A DNA stretch of 64,000 nt from Mycoplana rhizolycopersici (GTDB lineage: Bacteria; Pseudomonadota; Alphaproteobacteria; Rhizobiales; Rhizobiaceae). Below are positions 55,327 through 63,444 of the stretch, one piece after another; within the stretch, counting starts at the first letter, position 1, and each line of letters opens with the position of its first letter. The stretch covers positions 124,001 to 188,000 of the forward strand of contig NZ_JABXYK010000004.1 in the NCBI RefSeq assembly GCF_013378445.1. The letters are read 5' to 3'. A program made the translations under genes and the position numbers. The notes below the pieces were generated by a model, which saw only the letters and a list, made by a program, of their open reading frames with translations, made no database searches and was not told the origin of the DNA.

Positions 55327-55860
55327 GTGCCATCGGCCGAAGAAAAACGACAGCGAACGGGGCTTGTCCTGCCTACGGGTTTCGCCGGCCTGTGGCTGCT
55401 CCTGTTCTGCCTGTGGCTGATCTTCAACAGTTCGCTCGCCCTGCCGATCCTTGCGACCGGCGTCGTTGCCGCAACCGCGCTGGCCTGGATCTTCACGACA
55501 CGCAGCACGGTCTGGCACTATGTCCGGCTGACGCCGCGCACGCTCTATCACTTTCTCGCCTACACCGGCGTCTTTTTCGTGGAGCTGGTGAAGGCCAACG
55601 TCAATATGCTGCGCTACGTTTATTCGCCGCGCATCGACATTCGCCCGGGCATCGTCAAGATCCGCATGCGGTTGCGCTCGCCGATCGGCCGGCTGGCGCT
55701 TGCCAATTCCATCGCGCTGACGCCGGGCTCGCTCGTGATGGATGTCGAGGACGATGCTCTTTACGTCCACTGGCTGGATGTCAGGACGACGGATATCGAT
55801 GAGGCAAGCGAGATGATTGCCGGGCCGTTCGAAAAGCATCTGGGGAGGGTTTTTGGCTGA
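55327..55860 (+). CDS. mrpE: Mrp/Mnh antiporter subunit E
   Basis: 177 aa from the GTG at 55327, giving the usual MrpE length; a TTG at 55249 would add 26 residues. Two or three membrane segments (GLWLLLFCLWLIF, LPILATGVVAATAL) precede the conserved VELVKANVNMLRYV and NSIALTPGSL segments. It is the first gene of a seven-gene cation/proton antiporter operon. The next gene overlaps its stop. Confidence 0.88.
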   Translation: MPSAEEKRQRTGLVLPTGFAGLWLLLFCLWLIFNSSLALPILATGVVAATALAWIFTTRSTVWHYVRLTPRTLYHFLAYTGVFFVELVKANVNMLRYVYSPRIDIRPGIVKIRMRLRSPIGRLALANSIALTPGSLVMDVEDDALYVHWLDVRTTDIDEASEMIAGPFEKHLGRVFG

Positions 55861-56113
55861 CACGATCCTCCTGTTTGCCGGCTTGCTGATCCTGCTGAGC
55901 ATAGTCTTGTCCGTGCTGAGGCTTGTTCTCGGTCCGACGATGGTTGATCGGGTGGTCGCAATCGACACGCTGACTGTGATCTCGCTGTCGCTGGTGGCGC
56001 TCTATGCCCACCTGTCGGGGCGCTTCGTCTATCTCGACGTGGCCCTTGTCTACGGACTCCTCAGCTTCCTGGCGGTGCTCGCGCTGGCGCGCTTCCTGGA
56101 AAAGGGGCGCTAG
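55853..56113 (+). CDS. mrpF: Mrp/Mnh antiporter subunit F
   Basis: 86 aa with three membrane segments. The TTG start at 55853 has GGGGAGGG just upstream and overlaps the mrpE stop by 8 bp. Family features are LRLVLGPTMVDRVVAIDTL and FVYLDVALVYGLLSFLAVLA. It is a small membrane subunit of the antiporter complex. Confidence 0.9.
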   Translation: MADTILLFAGLLILLSIVLSVLRLVLGPTMVDRVVAIDTLTVISLSLVALYAHLSGRFVYLDVALVYGLLSFLAVLALARFLEKGR

Positions 56114-56115
56114 CG

Positions 56116-56361
56116 ATGCTGGCCGAGCTCTTCATCCTGGTCATCTGCGCCAGCATCCTCGTCAGCGGCATCCTCGCGGTCTCCCTGCGCGGCCTGATGG
56201 CGGCGATGATCAGCGCCGGACTGGCGAGCCTCTTTGCCGCGGTATCCTATGTCCTGCTTGCCGCACCCGATGTCGCGATGGCGGAGGCTGCTATCGGCGC
56301 CGGGCTGTCGACGCTGGTTTTCCTCTACGCCATTCGCAAGACGAACGCCGGAAAGGAGTGA
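56116..56361 (+). CDS. DUF4040/MbhD-like subunit (detached MrpA C-terminal domain)
   Basis: 81 aa, three membrane segments. The segment LAAPDVAMAEAAIGAGLSTL is the hallmark of the MbhD/DUF4040 domain, which in canonical Mrp complexes is fused to the C-terminal side of MrpA. Here it is a free protein, 2 bp after mrpF. That arrangement is shared with Mbh-type complexes of archaea. Confidence 0.85.
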   Translation: MLAELFILVICASILVSGILAVSLRGLMAAMISAGLASLFAAVSYVLLAAPDVAMAEAAIGAGLSTLVFLYAIRKTNAGKE

Positions 56362-56363
56362 CG

Positions 56364-56708
56364 ATGGAACTGATCGGCAGCATCGTCATCCTCGTCGGCG
56401 CGTTTTTTCTGTTCTCGGCAGGCCTTGGGCTTCTGCGCATGCCCGATGCGTTTACCCGCATACAGGCGGGTACCAAGGCGTCCACGCTCGGCAACATCCT
56501 CGTTCTTGTGGGCCTGGGCTTCTATCATCCCGACTGGGCGCTCAAGCTGCTGGTCATCGCCTATTTCGTCATCCTGACGAACCCCATGTCCTCGCACGCG
56601 ATTTCGCGCGCCGCGCATTCCATTCGCACGCCGATGGCGACGGGTACGGTCGTCGACGCGCTGGCCGAACGGGACAGCGAGGCGAAGCAGGAAAGGATAC
56701 GCCGATGA
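56364..56708 (+). CDS. mrpG: Mrp/Mnh antiporter subunit G
   Basis: 114 aa with three membrane segments. The family motif GLLRMPDAFTRIQAGTKAS is present. AAGGAG lies upstream of the ATG at 56364, 2 bp after the preceding stop. The charged C-terminal tail (ERDSEAKQERIRR) overlaps the next gene by 4 bp. Confidence 0.92.
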   Translation: MELIGSIVILVGAFFLFSAGLGLLRMPDAFTRIQAGTKASTLGNILVLVGLGFYHPDWALKLLVIAYFVILTNPMSSHAISRAAHSIRTPMATGTVVDALAERDSEAKQERIRR

Positions 56709-57394
56709 AGCGGTTCTTCGGTGCCGTTGCGGTCCTTCTCTTCGGTGTCGTTCTGTGGGGCGTGGCGACGGGCTATGCCGAGCGCGGCGCTCCATCGGAA
56801 CTCGCCATGCGCTATCTGGCCGAGGTCCCGGCCGATCTTGGCGCCGCAAACGTCGTCACCGGCATCCTGATCACCTATCGAGGCTTCGATACGCTGGGCG
56901 AAGTCGCCGTGCTGTTCATGGTGGCGGCGACGGTCGGCCTTCTGTTGGGTGGCGAAAGCCGAGGCACTTCCGCCGCTTCCCGGCCTGCATCGCGGCCGCC
57001 GAGCGAACTTGTCAGCAATGGCGCCGAGGTCGTGCTTCCCGTCATCTTCCTGTTCGGCACCTATGTCATCGTCAACGGGCACCTGTCCGCCGGCGGCGGC
57101 TTTCAGGGCGGTGCGGTCGTCGCGTCCGCCGTAGGCCTAATGGTGCTGGCGCGACCGTCGGCCGTGCTTGACCACGGGTTTCTCAGCATCGCCGAATCCC
57201 TTGCCGGCGTGTTGTACGTCGCGACCGGCATTCTTGGCCTGATCCTCGCAGGTGGCTTCCTGGACAGCCGGTTCCTGCCGCCCGGCGTGTTCGGCGCCTT
57301 TGTCAGCGCCGGCGCCATTCCGCTGATCTCCGCACTCCTCGGCATCAAGGTCGGAGCGGAGCTCAGTGTCATCATCGATCGTTTCCGAAGCTGA
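56705..57394 (+). CDS. mrpB: MrpB subunit with N-terminal MbhE-like extension
   Basis: 229 aa, longer than the usual 140 or so for MrpB. Residues 1-85 resemble the MbhE domain (GAANVVTGILITYRGFDTLG), normally part of MrpA. A Ser/Pro linker follows, then the MrpB domain (LPVIFLFGTYVIVNGHLSAG, GGFQGGAV). So MrpA's last domain is attached to MrpB here. It starts at the ATG overlapping the mrpG stop. Confidence 0.88.
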   Translation: MKRFFGAVAVLLFGVVLWGVATGYAERGAPSELAMRYLAEVPADLGAANVVTGILITYRGFDTLGEVAVLFMVAATVGLLLGGESRGTSAASRPASRPPSELVSNGAEVVLPVIFLFGTYVIVNGHLSAGGGFQGGAVVASAVGLMVLARPSAVLDHGFLSIAESLAGVLYVATGILGLILAGGFLDSRFLPPGVFGAFVSAGAIPLISALLGIKVGAELSVIIDRFRS

Positions 57395-57404
57395 CGGGGG
57401 CAGG

Positions 57405-57773
57405 ATGGGACTGCCGATTTCGCATGTGCTTCTGGTGACGGGTCTGCTGCTGATGCTGGTCGGGCTGTGGGGCGTCTTCGCGCACAGGAACATCCTGCGC
57501 ATCATCATCGGCTTTTCGATCCTCAACACCGGTATCCACATCGTCATGGTCGCGACCGGCTATGTGACGGACGGCACCGCGCCGATCATAGACAAGGCGC
57601 TGCCCGTGGGGGAGGCCGTCCGCAGCGCCGTCGATCCGATCCCGGCCGCCCTTGTTGTGACGGCAATCGTCATCGGCTTTTCCGTCACCGCTGTCATGCT
57701 CTCCTATGCCGTCAGGCTCCATCAGGCCCGCAAGACACTCAGTATCGACGCCTTCACGGAGTCGAAATGGTAG
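57405..57773 (+). CDS. mrpC: Mrp/Mnh antiporter subunit C (NuoK-like)
   Basis: 122 aa, three membrane segments, homologous to NuoK. The ATG at 57405 is preceded by GGGGGCAGG. Conserved stretches are NILRIIIGFSILNTGIH and DPIPAALVVTAIVIGFS. It overlaps the next gene by 7 bp. It helps form the proton path between the large ND-like domains. Confidence 0.92.
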   Translation: MGLPISHVLLVTGLLLMLVGLWGVFAHRNILRIIIGFSILNTGIHIVMVATGYVTDGTAPIIDKALPVGEAVRSAVDPIPAALVVTAIVIGFSVTAVMLSYAVRLHQARKTLSIDAFTESKW

Positions 57774-60700
57774 AGGGGCTCATCCATCCGCTGAACATCT
57801 TCCTGCTGGGGCTTGGCGGCGGCTTCCTGATACCGCTGCTCTATCGCCTGTCGAAGCGGCTGCCGGCGGTCGCCTTCTGGGCGGCGCTCGCAGGCATTGC
57901 AGCGCTGTCGGCGATTTGTTTCTGGCGCGTTCTCGAAGGGGGAGACGCGATCGAAATCGAGACGGCGGGCAGCCTGCCTCCGCTGGCGATCAGCCTGCGC
58001 TTCGGGGTCGCCGAGGGTTATTTTGCCTTTCTCGTCAATCTTGTTGCGGTGCTCGGCGCCTGGCAACTGTGGCGCGCCTTGCGGGAAAGCTACACGACCC
58101 TGCTTCTCTACCTGATCCTCGTCATGGGCATCAACGGCATGATCATGACGCGGGATCTGTTCAATCTCTTCGTCTTCCTGGAAATCGTCTCCGTCGCAAC
58201 CTACGGCCTGTTCGGGCTGGGGCGGTCGCCGGCGGCGCTTGCGGCGAGCTTCAAGTACATCATGGCGACGGTACTGGCCTCGTCCCTTTTCCTTCTCGGT
58301 GCAGCGCTTCTCTATCACGTCACCGGGACGCTCAGCATCGACGAGATGATTGTCCGGCGCGAGCTGATCGCGGGGCCGGTCGGGGCGACGGCGCTGATAC
58401 TGGTGTTGGCCTGCCTCGTCATCGAGTTGAAACCATACCCCGCCAATGGCTGGGGCCTGGACGTCTATGAGACCGCGCCCGCAGGCGTTGCCGCGATCGT
58501 TTCGGTCGGCGTCTCTGCCGGCGTGTTCTTCGCGCTGCTGAAGCTTCTGCCGCTGTTCGAACCGCATCTGACGCTGATCGCCGTTTCGGCGGCGATCACA
58601 TTCCTCGCTGCCAATCTGATCGGGCTGCGGCAGGCGAACGTGCAGCGGATGCTGGGATGTTCCTCAGTCGCGCAGATGGGGCTCCTGACGATGGCGCTTG
58701 CGCTGCTGTCACAGTCTGGAGTCGCCGAACTGCATATGGCGTTCGTGATCGGTGGGCTTTTCGCCAATCACCTGTTCGCCAAGGCGGGATTGTTCTGGCT
58801 GGCAGGCGCTCTCGGCCGCGAGCGGATCCGCGACTGGAACGTACTGTCCACCGGCGCGCCTTTCGTGATGGTCTTTGCAGCACTGCTCGTGGCGATCGCA
58901 GGGCTGCCGCCGTTCCCCGGCTTCTGGGCCAAGTGGGAACTGGTGATGCGGCTGGCGGCGAGCGGGGACCACGTGTGGATCGCCGTCGTGCTGCTCGGCT
59001 CGCTGCTCGAAGCCGCCTACATGTTCCGGTGGTTCTGCCGGGCGGTGGGCGGCCAAAGAAGCGAGGATGCCACGGTTCCGGCATTGATGCGCTGGCGCCG
59101 CGGTCTGATGCCTCCTGCTGCATGTGTGGCGCTGCTTCTGGCTGGCGGTGTTGTTGCGGCAGGGGAGGCGGGGGCGGCCTCGGCATGGCTGTTTGCCCCG
59201 CTGGCGGCCGGTGCGGTTTTGCTCGCTGCCGAAGGCCTCCCCGGCAGGGGGAAATGCGTTCTGATGCTGCTCTTGGTATCCGCCGTGGGGTTCTGGCTGC
59301 TCCAGGGCGTCGGCGGCATCAGCGGGCTGTTCGGCGCGCTTTTTCTGGCAGGCGGCGTCGTGATCGCTTCGGCGGCACTTTATCGCGACGATGCGCGGCA
59401 CGGCTACTACCCGCTGATGGCCGTCTTGCTGCTGTCGATGATCGCACTGTTGCGGGCAACAACAAGCCTTGAGTTCTTCTTCTGCTGGGAAATGGTGACG
59501 CTCGCCTCTTCGTTTTTGCTTGCCCTTTCTCCGCCGGCGCGCCGATATGTCCTGCAGTTCTTTCTCTTTTCGCTCGCTGCCGCCTTCCTCCTGCTGGCCG
59601 GCTTTGGACTTGTCGCAGCCACACTCGGAACGACCAGCCTTTCCGCCTACGCAACGGCCGGGCCTGCTGCGGCACCCGCCTTTGTGCTGCTTGCGATCGG
59701 CTGCTTGATCAAGATCGGCGTCATCGGCGTGCATGTGTGGTTGCCCAACGCACATGCGACGGCCGACGGCGACCTGTCGGCCATATTCTCCCCGCTCGTC
59801 ACCAAGGTTCCGGCTTTCGGACTGTTCATGGTAGCCTATCTGGCCACCCGCTCGCAGGTCGGGCTCGAGCTGGCACACGTTGTCGGATGGATCGGCATGC
59901 TGACGGCTGCCGGAGCCGCGCTGCTGGCGCTGCACGAGACAGACATGAAGCGGATGCTTGCCTATTCGAGCCTGAGCCAGACCGGATATATCGTCGCCGC
60001 CATAGCGCTGATGAGCCACCTTGGCTGGGTCACTGCGCTCTATCTCGTCGCAAACCACCTGATGGTGAAAGGCATACTGTTCCTGACAGCGACAGCGATC
60101 ATCTATCGCACGGGCCTGCGACGGCTGGAGGACTGCGGCGGCCTTGCGCGCAGGATGCCGCTCACCTTCGTCGTGTCGGTCGCCGCCCTGGTGTCGATGT
60201 CAGGGCTGCCGCCGCTGGCGGGCTTCGGCGGCAAGTGGCTGCTTCTGACAGCCATGCTGCAGAAGGAGTGGTACGGCCCGCTTGCGCTTGGGGCCTTCGC
60301 CACGCTGATCGGCCTTCTCTACATGTTCCGTTTCGGCCATGCGCTGTTTCTGGGGCCGCCCAAACGCGAGCTTACGGACGTGCGTGAAGCGCCAGCCGCC
60401 CTTCTCGTTCCGCAGTTCGTGCTGCTTGCGGGCATCCTGTTGCTGTCGTTCTTCCCGAAGCTCTTCATGGTTCCGGTGTCTGCCGCGATCGACCCGCAAT
60501 TCGCGTCTACGCTTGTCTGGCAAGGCATGTCGCTCGAACTGATCTACGCCTACTGGGATCCGACCAGGGCGATTGTCATCGCCGTCGTGATCGCAGCACT
60601 CGGCTGGCTTGCCCTTTGGCTGATCTACCGTGGAGGCCGCCGCCCCGGGCAGGTGCCGGGTGTGGCCCGCTTCTATCAATTCTACCGGGCGATGCTGGCC

Positions 60701-60874
60701 CCGCTGCAGAAGGCCCCCGTCGAGCGCTTCTGGGGCGGAGTGGCAATCGCCGTGGAGCGGGGGGCTGGGGCGGCGCGTCGCGTGTACACTGGCGACGGCC
60801 AGACCTATGCGCTTCAAGTCCTGTACTATGTCATAGCGCTTTATTTCGTGGCGATCGAAATCCCAAAATGGTGA
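57767..60874 (+). CDS. Double ND-type (MrpD-like x2) fusion subunit
   Basis: 1035 aa, about twice the length of MrpD. Two proton-translocating ND2/ND4/ND5-like modules are fused. The first has YETAPAGVAAIVS, a membrane lysine in ASFKYIMATV, and QRMLGCSSVAQMG near residues 293-305. The second has GVHVWLPNAHATADG and KRMLAYSSLSQTG near 728-740. No MrpA-type ND5 gene is present elsewhere in the operon. I infer that this one protein supplies both ND modules of an Mrp/Mbh-like complex. Frame is continuous, so the fusion is not an assembly join visible from here. Confidence 0.88.
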   Translation: MVEGLIHPLNIFLLGLGGGFLIPLLYRLSKRLPAVAFWAALAGIAALSAICFWRVLEGGDAIEIETAGSLPPLAISLRFGVAEGYFAFLVNLVAVLGAWQLWRALRESYTTLLLYLILVMGINGMIMTRDLFNLFVFLEIVSVATYGLFGLGRSPAALAASFKYIMATVLASSLFLLGAALLYHVTGTLSIDEMIVRRELIAGPVGATALILVLACLVIELKPYPANGWGLDVYETAPAGVAAIVSVGVSAGVFFALLKLLPLFEPHLTLIAVSAAITFLAANLIGLRQANVQRMLGCSSVAQMGLLTMALALLSQSGVAELHMAFVIGGLFANHLFAKAGLFWLAGALGRERIRDWNVLSTGAPFVMVFAALLVAIAGLPPFPGFWAKWELVMRLAASGDHVWIAVVLLGSLLEAAYMFRWFCRAVGGQRSEDATVPALMRWRRGLMPPAACVALLLAGGVVAAGEAGAASAWLFAPLAAGAVLLAAEGLPGRGKCVLMLLLVSAVGFWLLQGVGGISGLFGALFLAGGVVIASAALYRDDARHGYYPLMAVLLLSMIALLRATTSLEFFFCWEMVTLASSFLLALSPPARRYVLQFFLFSLAAAFLLLAGFGLVAATLGTTSLSAYATAGPAAAPAFVLLAIGCLIKIGVIGVHVWLPNAHATADGDLSAIFSPLVTKVPAFGLFMVAYLATRSQVGLELAHVVGWIGMLTAAGAALLALHETDMKRMLAYSSLSQTGYIVAAIALMSHLGWVTALYLVANHLMVKGILFLTATAIIYRTGLRRLEDCGGLARRMPLTFVVSVAALVSMSGLPPLAGFGGKWLLLTAMLQKEWYGPLALGAFATLIGLLYMFRFGHALFLGPPKRELTDVREAPAALLVPQFVLLAGILLLSFFPKLFMVPVSAAIDPQFASTLVWQGMSLELIYAYWDPTRAIVIAVVIAALGWLALWLIYRGGRRPGQVPGVARFYQFYRAMLAPLQKAPVERFWGGVAIAVERGAGAARRVYTGDGQTYALQVLYYVIALYFVAIEIPKW

Positions 60875-60920
60875 AGTCGATCGATGAGCAGCATCTTCAA
60901 AGGGAAGGAAAGGAAAGAAC

Positions 60921-61181
60921 ATGCGAAACGCTTGCTTGATACTTGCCTTGGTCGGAATCGTCGCCTCGGGCTGCACGGCAACTGAAAGAGGTGCCGGCAT
61001 CGGTGCAGCTACCGGCGCGGTGGTGGGCGGTGCCATCACAAACGACGTCCGGGGCGCTGCAGTGGGCGCAGCCATCGGCGGCGTTTCCGGCGCGGTGATC
61101 GGGAACGTCGCCGGACGCCCCGGCCAGTGCTACTACCGTGACCGCTACGGCCGTCGCTACGTCGCCGCCTGCCCGCGATAA
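60921..61181 (+). CDS. Small glycine-zipper lipoprotein
   Basis: 86 aa. A signal peptide ends in the lipobox VASGC. A Gly/Ala-rich glycine-zipper region follows (GIGAATGAVVGGAITND and GAAVGAAIGGVSG), then a basic, Tyr-containing tail (YYRDRYGRRYVA). Strong AGGAAAGGAAAG ribosome site. It is likely outer-membrane-associated; function unknown. Confidence 0.85.
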   Translation: MRNACLILALVGIVASGCTATERGAGIGAATGAVVGGAITNDVRGAAVGAAIGGVSGAVIGNVAGRPGQCYYRDRYGRRYVAACPR

Positions 61182-61235
61182 CGGATTGCCTCTGTCGCCG
61201 GCTTTCGGCTGGCCGATACCCGGCAGTGGAAATGC

Positions 61236-61267
61236 TTCCCTCCGCGCGTAATCACACGCGGAGGGAA
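61236..61267. other. Perfect 11-bp-stem hairpin
   Basis: TTCCCTCCGCG and CGCGGAGGGAA are separated by 10 nt, 54 bp after the glycine-zipper stop. No T run follows on either strand, so termination would be Rho-assisted at best. It might be a protein site or an mRNA-stabilising structure. Confidence 0.4.
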
Positions 61268-61335
61268 AAATGGCCGTAGCGCCGCGTGTCGGCACGGCGG
61301 CGATCAAATGGAAATATTTGTGAAGGAGCGTTTCT

Positions 61336-61641
61336 TTGCACAGAGCAATTATTGCATCCCTGCTTGCGGTCCTCGTCGCGACGCCGCCGGTGCTGGTACC
61401 GGCTCCGGCAGAGGCCGTGACGGTCAACATTCAGATCGGCACCAATGTCAGCGGCGGCCGCTCGATTTCCTGTGAGGAGGGCAGGCGGAGGCTGCGTAAC
61501 CGGGGGTTCCGGGATGTGCGGGCGATCGATTGCCGCGGCCGTTTCTTCGTCTATCGCGCATGGCGCGGCGGCAGCCGCTTCGAGATCGCGATCAACCGGC
61601 ACACCGGGCGCGTCGTCGACGTACGCCGCCTGCGGCGATAG
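61336..61641 (+). CDS. Small secreted Arg-rich protein
   Basis: 101 aa. TTG start at 61336 with AAGGAG eight bases upstream. A Sec signal peptide (IIASLLAVLVATPPVLVPAPAEA) precedes a mature domain with two cysteines and a highly basic end (RVVDVRRLRR). It resembles no enzyme; the ISCEEGRRRLRNRGF start of the mature part looks like small rhizobial periplasmic proteins. Function unknown. Confidence 0.7.
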   Translation: MHRAIIASLLAVLVATPPVLVPAPAEAVTVNIQIGTNVSGGRSISCEEGRRRLRNRGFRDVRAIDCRGRFFVYRAWRGGSRFEIAINRHTGRVVDVRRLRR

Positions 61642-61664
61642 CGCCGGTAATCCGAGCTTGCGGT

Positions 61665-62756
61665 TTACGGAGCGGTGTCTGATGCCGCTCCGTGTGCCTT
61701 CTTGGAGCTTGCCACGGAGGATACGGGAGCGGACTTTTCGTCGTCTCCCGACAGCAGCACGGCGATCCAGCGTGTGGTTTCCACCCGCCGACCATACTCG
61801 ATGAGGCAAATGAGGATCGGCACGCCGATAAAGGCGCCCGGAAGTCCCCACATGAAGCTCCAGAAGAACACGGCGAAGATCACAGCAAAGGGCGAAATCG
61901 CGAGCGAGGCTCCCGTCAGCCGCGGCTCGAAATAGCTGCCGATGATGAACTGGATGATGTTCAACCCGACGAACACCATGATCGCCGACTGCCAGGTGTC
62001 GAACTGCGCTATGGCGAAGAGTGTCGGGAACGCCGTTGCGATGAACGGCCCGAGGAAGGGGATATAGTTGAGCGCAAAGGCGATCGCGCCCCAGGCGGCG
62101 GCCAGTTCCAGCCCCACGAAAAGCGCAAAGATCCAGACCACAAGCCCGGTCAGCAAGCTTGCAAACGTCCGCACGGCCATGAACCGCCGGAGCTTCGCGG
62201 CGATCGTCAGGTTAGCGTCGAGTATCAGCGCGCCCTGCGGCTGAACGCTTGGCAGCATCAGCCGCCGCTTGAAATCTTCGACCTCCAGAAGGCCGAGCAG
62301 GACGGAGATGAAGACGACGAGCGTGAGCCCGGCAAAGCTGTTCATGCGGCCGGCGACGCTTTGCAGCATGCTCACCAGCCATCCGACGTTGAACTGCTCT
62401 GCGAGCGGGCCGGCGATCGCAATCCCATGGTCTTCCAGCCAATTCGTCCAGTCCAGATAGATGGTCTGGAAGCGGCTGGCGTTGAGAAACAGCCAGTGCC
62501 CGAGAACGCTCATGCCCCAGGCAATGGAAGACGCAACGGCAACGACGACGAGAATGGTGACGATGAGGGTGACCAGCAGGGCGAGCATGCGCGGCATGAG
62601 CCGCTGCAGCATCGCCTGCAGCGGCCATACCAGTGCAATCACCAGGATTGAAAATGTCAGCGGTACGAAGACCGCATGTGCGACGTACAGAAGTGCCAGC
62701 ACGAGCACGCCGGCGACCACCAGCATTGCCATGCGCCCGTCTTCGATTTTCATCAT
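61665..62756 (-). CDS. AI-2E family (UPF0118) transporter
   Basis: 363 aa with about eight membrane segments. The region ALNYIPFLGPFIATAFP and the C-terminal GLPGAFIGVPILICLIEY are family signatures. Members export AI-2, other small molecules or act as sodium/proton exchangers. It is convergent with the small secreted protein. Substrate unknown. Confidence 0.9.
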   Translation of the reverse strand: MMKIEDGRMAMLVVAGVLVLALLYVAHAVFVPLTFSILVIALVWPLQAMLQRLMPRMLALLVTLIVTILVVVAVASSIAWGMSVLGHWLFLNASRFQTIYLDWTNWLEDHGIAIAGPLAEQFNVGWLVSMLQSVAGRMNSFAGLTLVVFISVLLGLLEVEDFKRRLMLPSVQPQGALILDANLTIAAKLRRFMAVRTFASLLTGLVVWIFALFVGLELAAAWGAIAFALNYIPFLGPFIATAFPTLFAIAQFDTWQSAIMVFVGLNIIQFIIGSYFEPRLTGASLAISPFAVIFAVFFWSFMWGLPGAFIGVPILICLIEYGRRVETTRWIAVLLSGDDEKSAPVSSVASSKKAHGAASDTAP

Positions 62757-62804
62757 GCGCGATCCCCGTCGAACGCGGCCGTTACCGCTGCGGCCAAGGC
62801 AAGC

Positions 62805-63302
62805 TTACGCGGGGTTGGACGCAGACTGCAATGCGTCGCGCAGGACCTTTTCCTTCGTTTCGTCCAGCGAGCTCCGCAGGACTTCGCCGCCAAAACCGGA
62901 AATTTCCTTGAGGACCTTGTCGGCCGTCATTTCGCGGACCAGCACGAAAAGCGCCGCACTTCCGGGCTTAAGCTTCGTCGCCAGTTGCTTCATGAAGTCG
63001 TCGTTGATCCCGACATCGGTCAGCGCGCCGCCGACTGCACCCGATGCGGCACCGACGGCGACGCCGAGCAAGGGATTGAGGAAGATGACGCCCACGAGCA
63101 GACCCCAGAAGCTGCCGGACAGCGCACCTGCGGCCGTCGTATGCAGCATCTGGTTCAGCCGGACCTTGCCGCTGTCGTCGCGCGTGGCGATCACCGCGTC
63201 GGCCAGCGTGATCAGGTATTCCTTCTGTAGGTCGATCAGGCGCTGGCGAACTTCCTCCGCCTTGGCTTCGGTCGGATAGACGATGGCGATCAGGTCGGAC
63301 AT
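62805..63302 (-). CDS. DUF1269-type membrane protein with glycine-rich core
   Basis: 165 aa from the ATG at 63302, which has AGGAG upstream. The first part is a soluble ferredoxin-like domain (DLIAIVYPTEAKAEEVRQRL). The middle is Gly/Ala-rich and hydrophobic (GLLVGVIFLNPLLGVAVGAA). The end is charged. It is upstream of and probably cotranscribed with the AI-2E-type gene (48-bp gap). Function unknown; proteins of this type are common in stress-linked sets. Confidence 0.82.
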   Translation of the reverse strand: MSDLIAIVYPTEAKAEEVRQRLIDLQKEYLITLADAVIATRDDSGKVRLNQMLHTTAAGALSGSFWGLLVGVIFLNPLLGVAVGAASGAVGGALTDVGINDDFMKQLATKLKPGSAALFVLVREMTADKVLKEISGFGGEVLRSSLDETKEKVLRDALQSASNPA

Positions 63303-63444
63303 GACAACTCCTGGCAATGGGTTCCGCATTGATTCGCGCGGACGATAGCCTGCCCCTTTCGGGTTTGAACTAGCATCCAGTCCCGAAGTTAGGCATCCAG
63401 TCTCTTTCTGCCAGCGCGTCGTCCAGACTGTGCCGGCCGCGACG

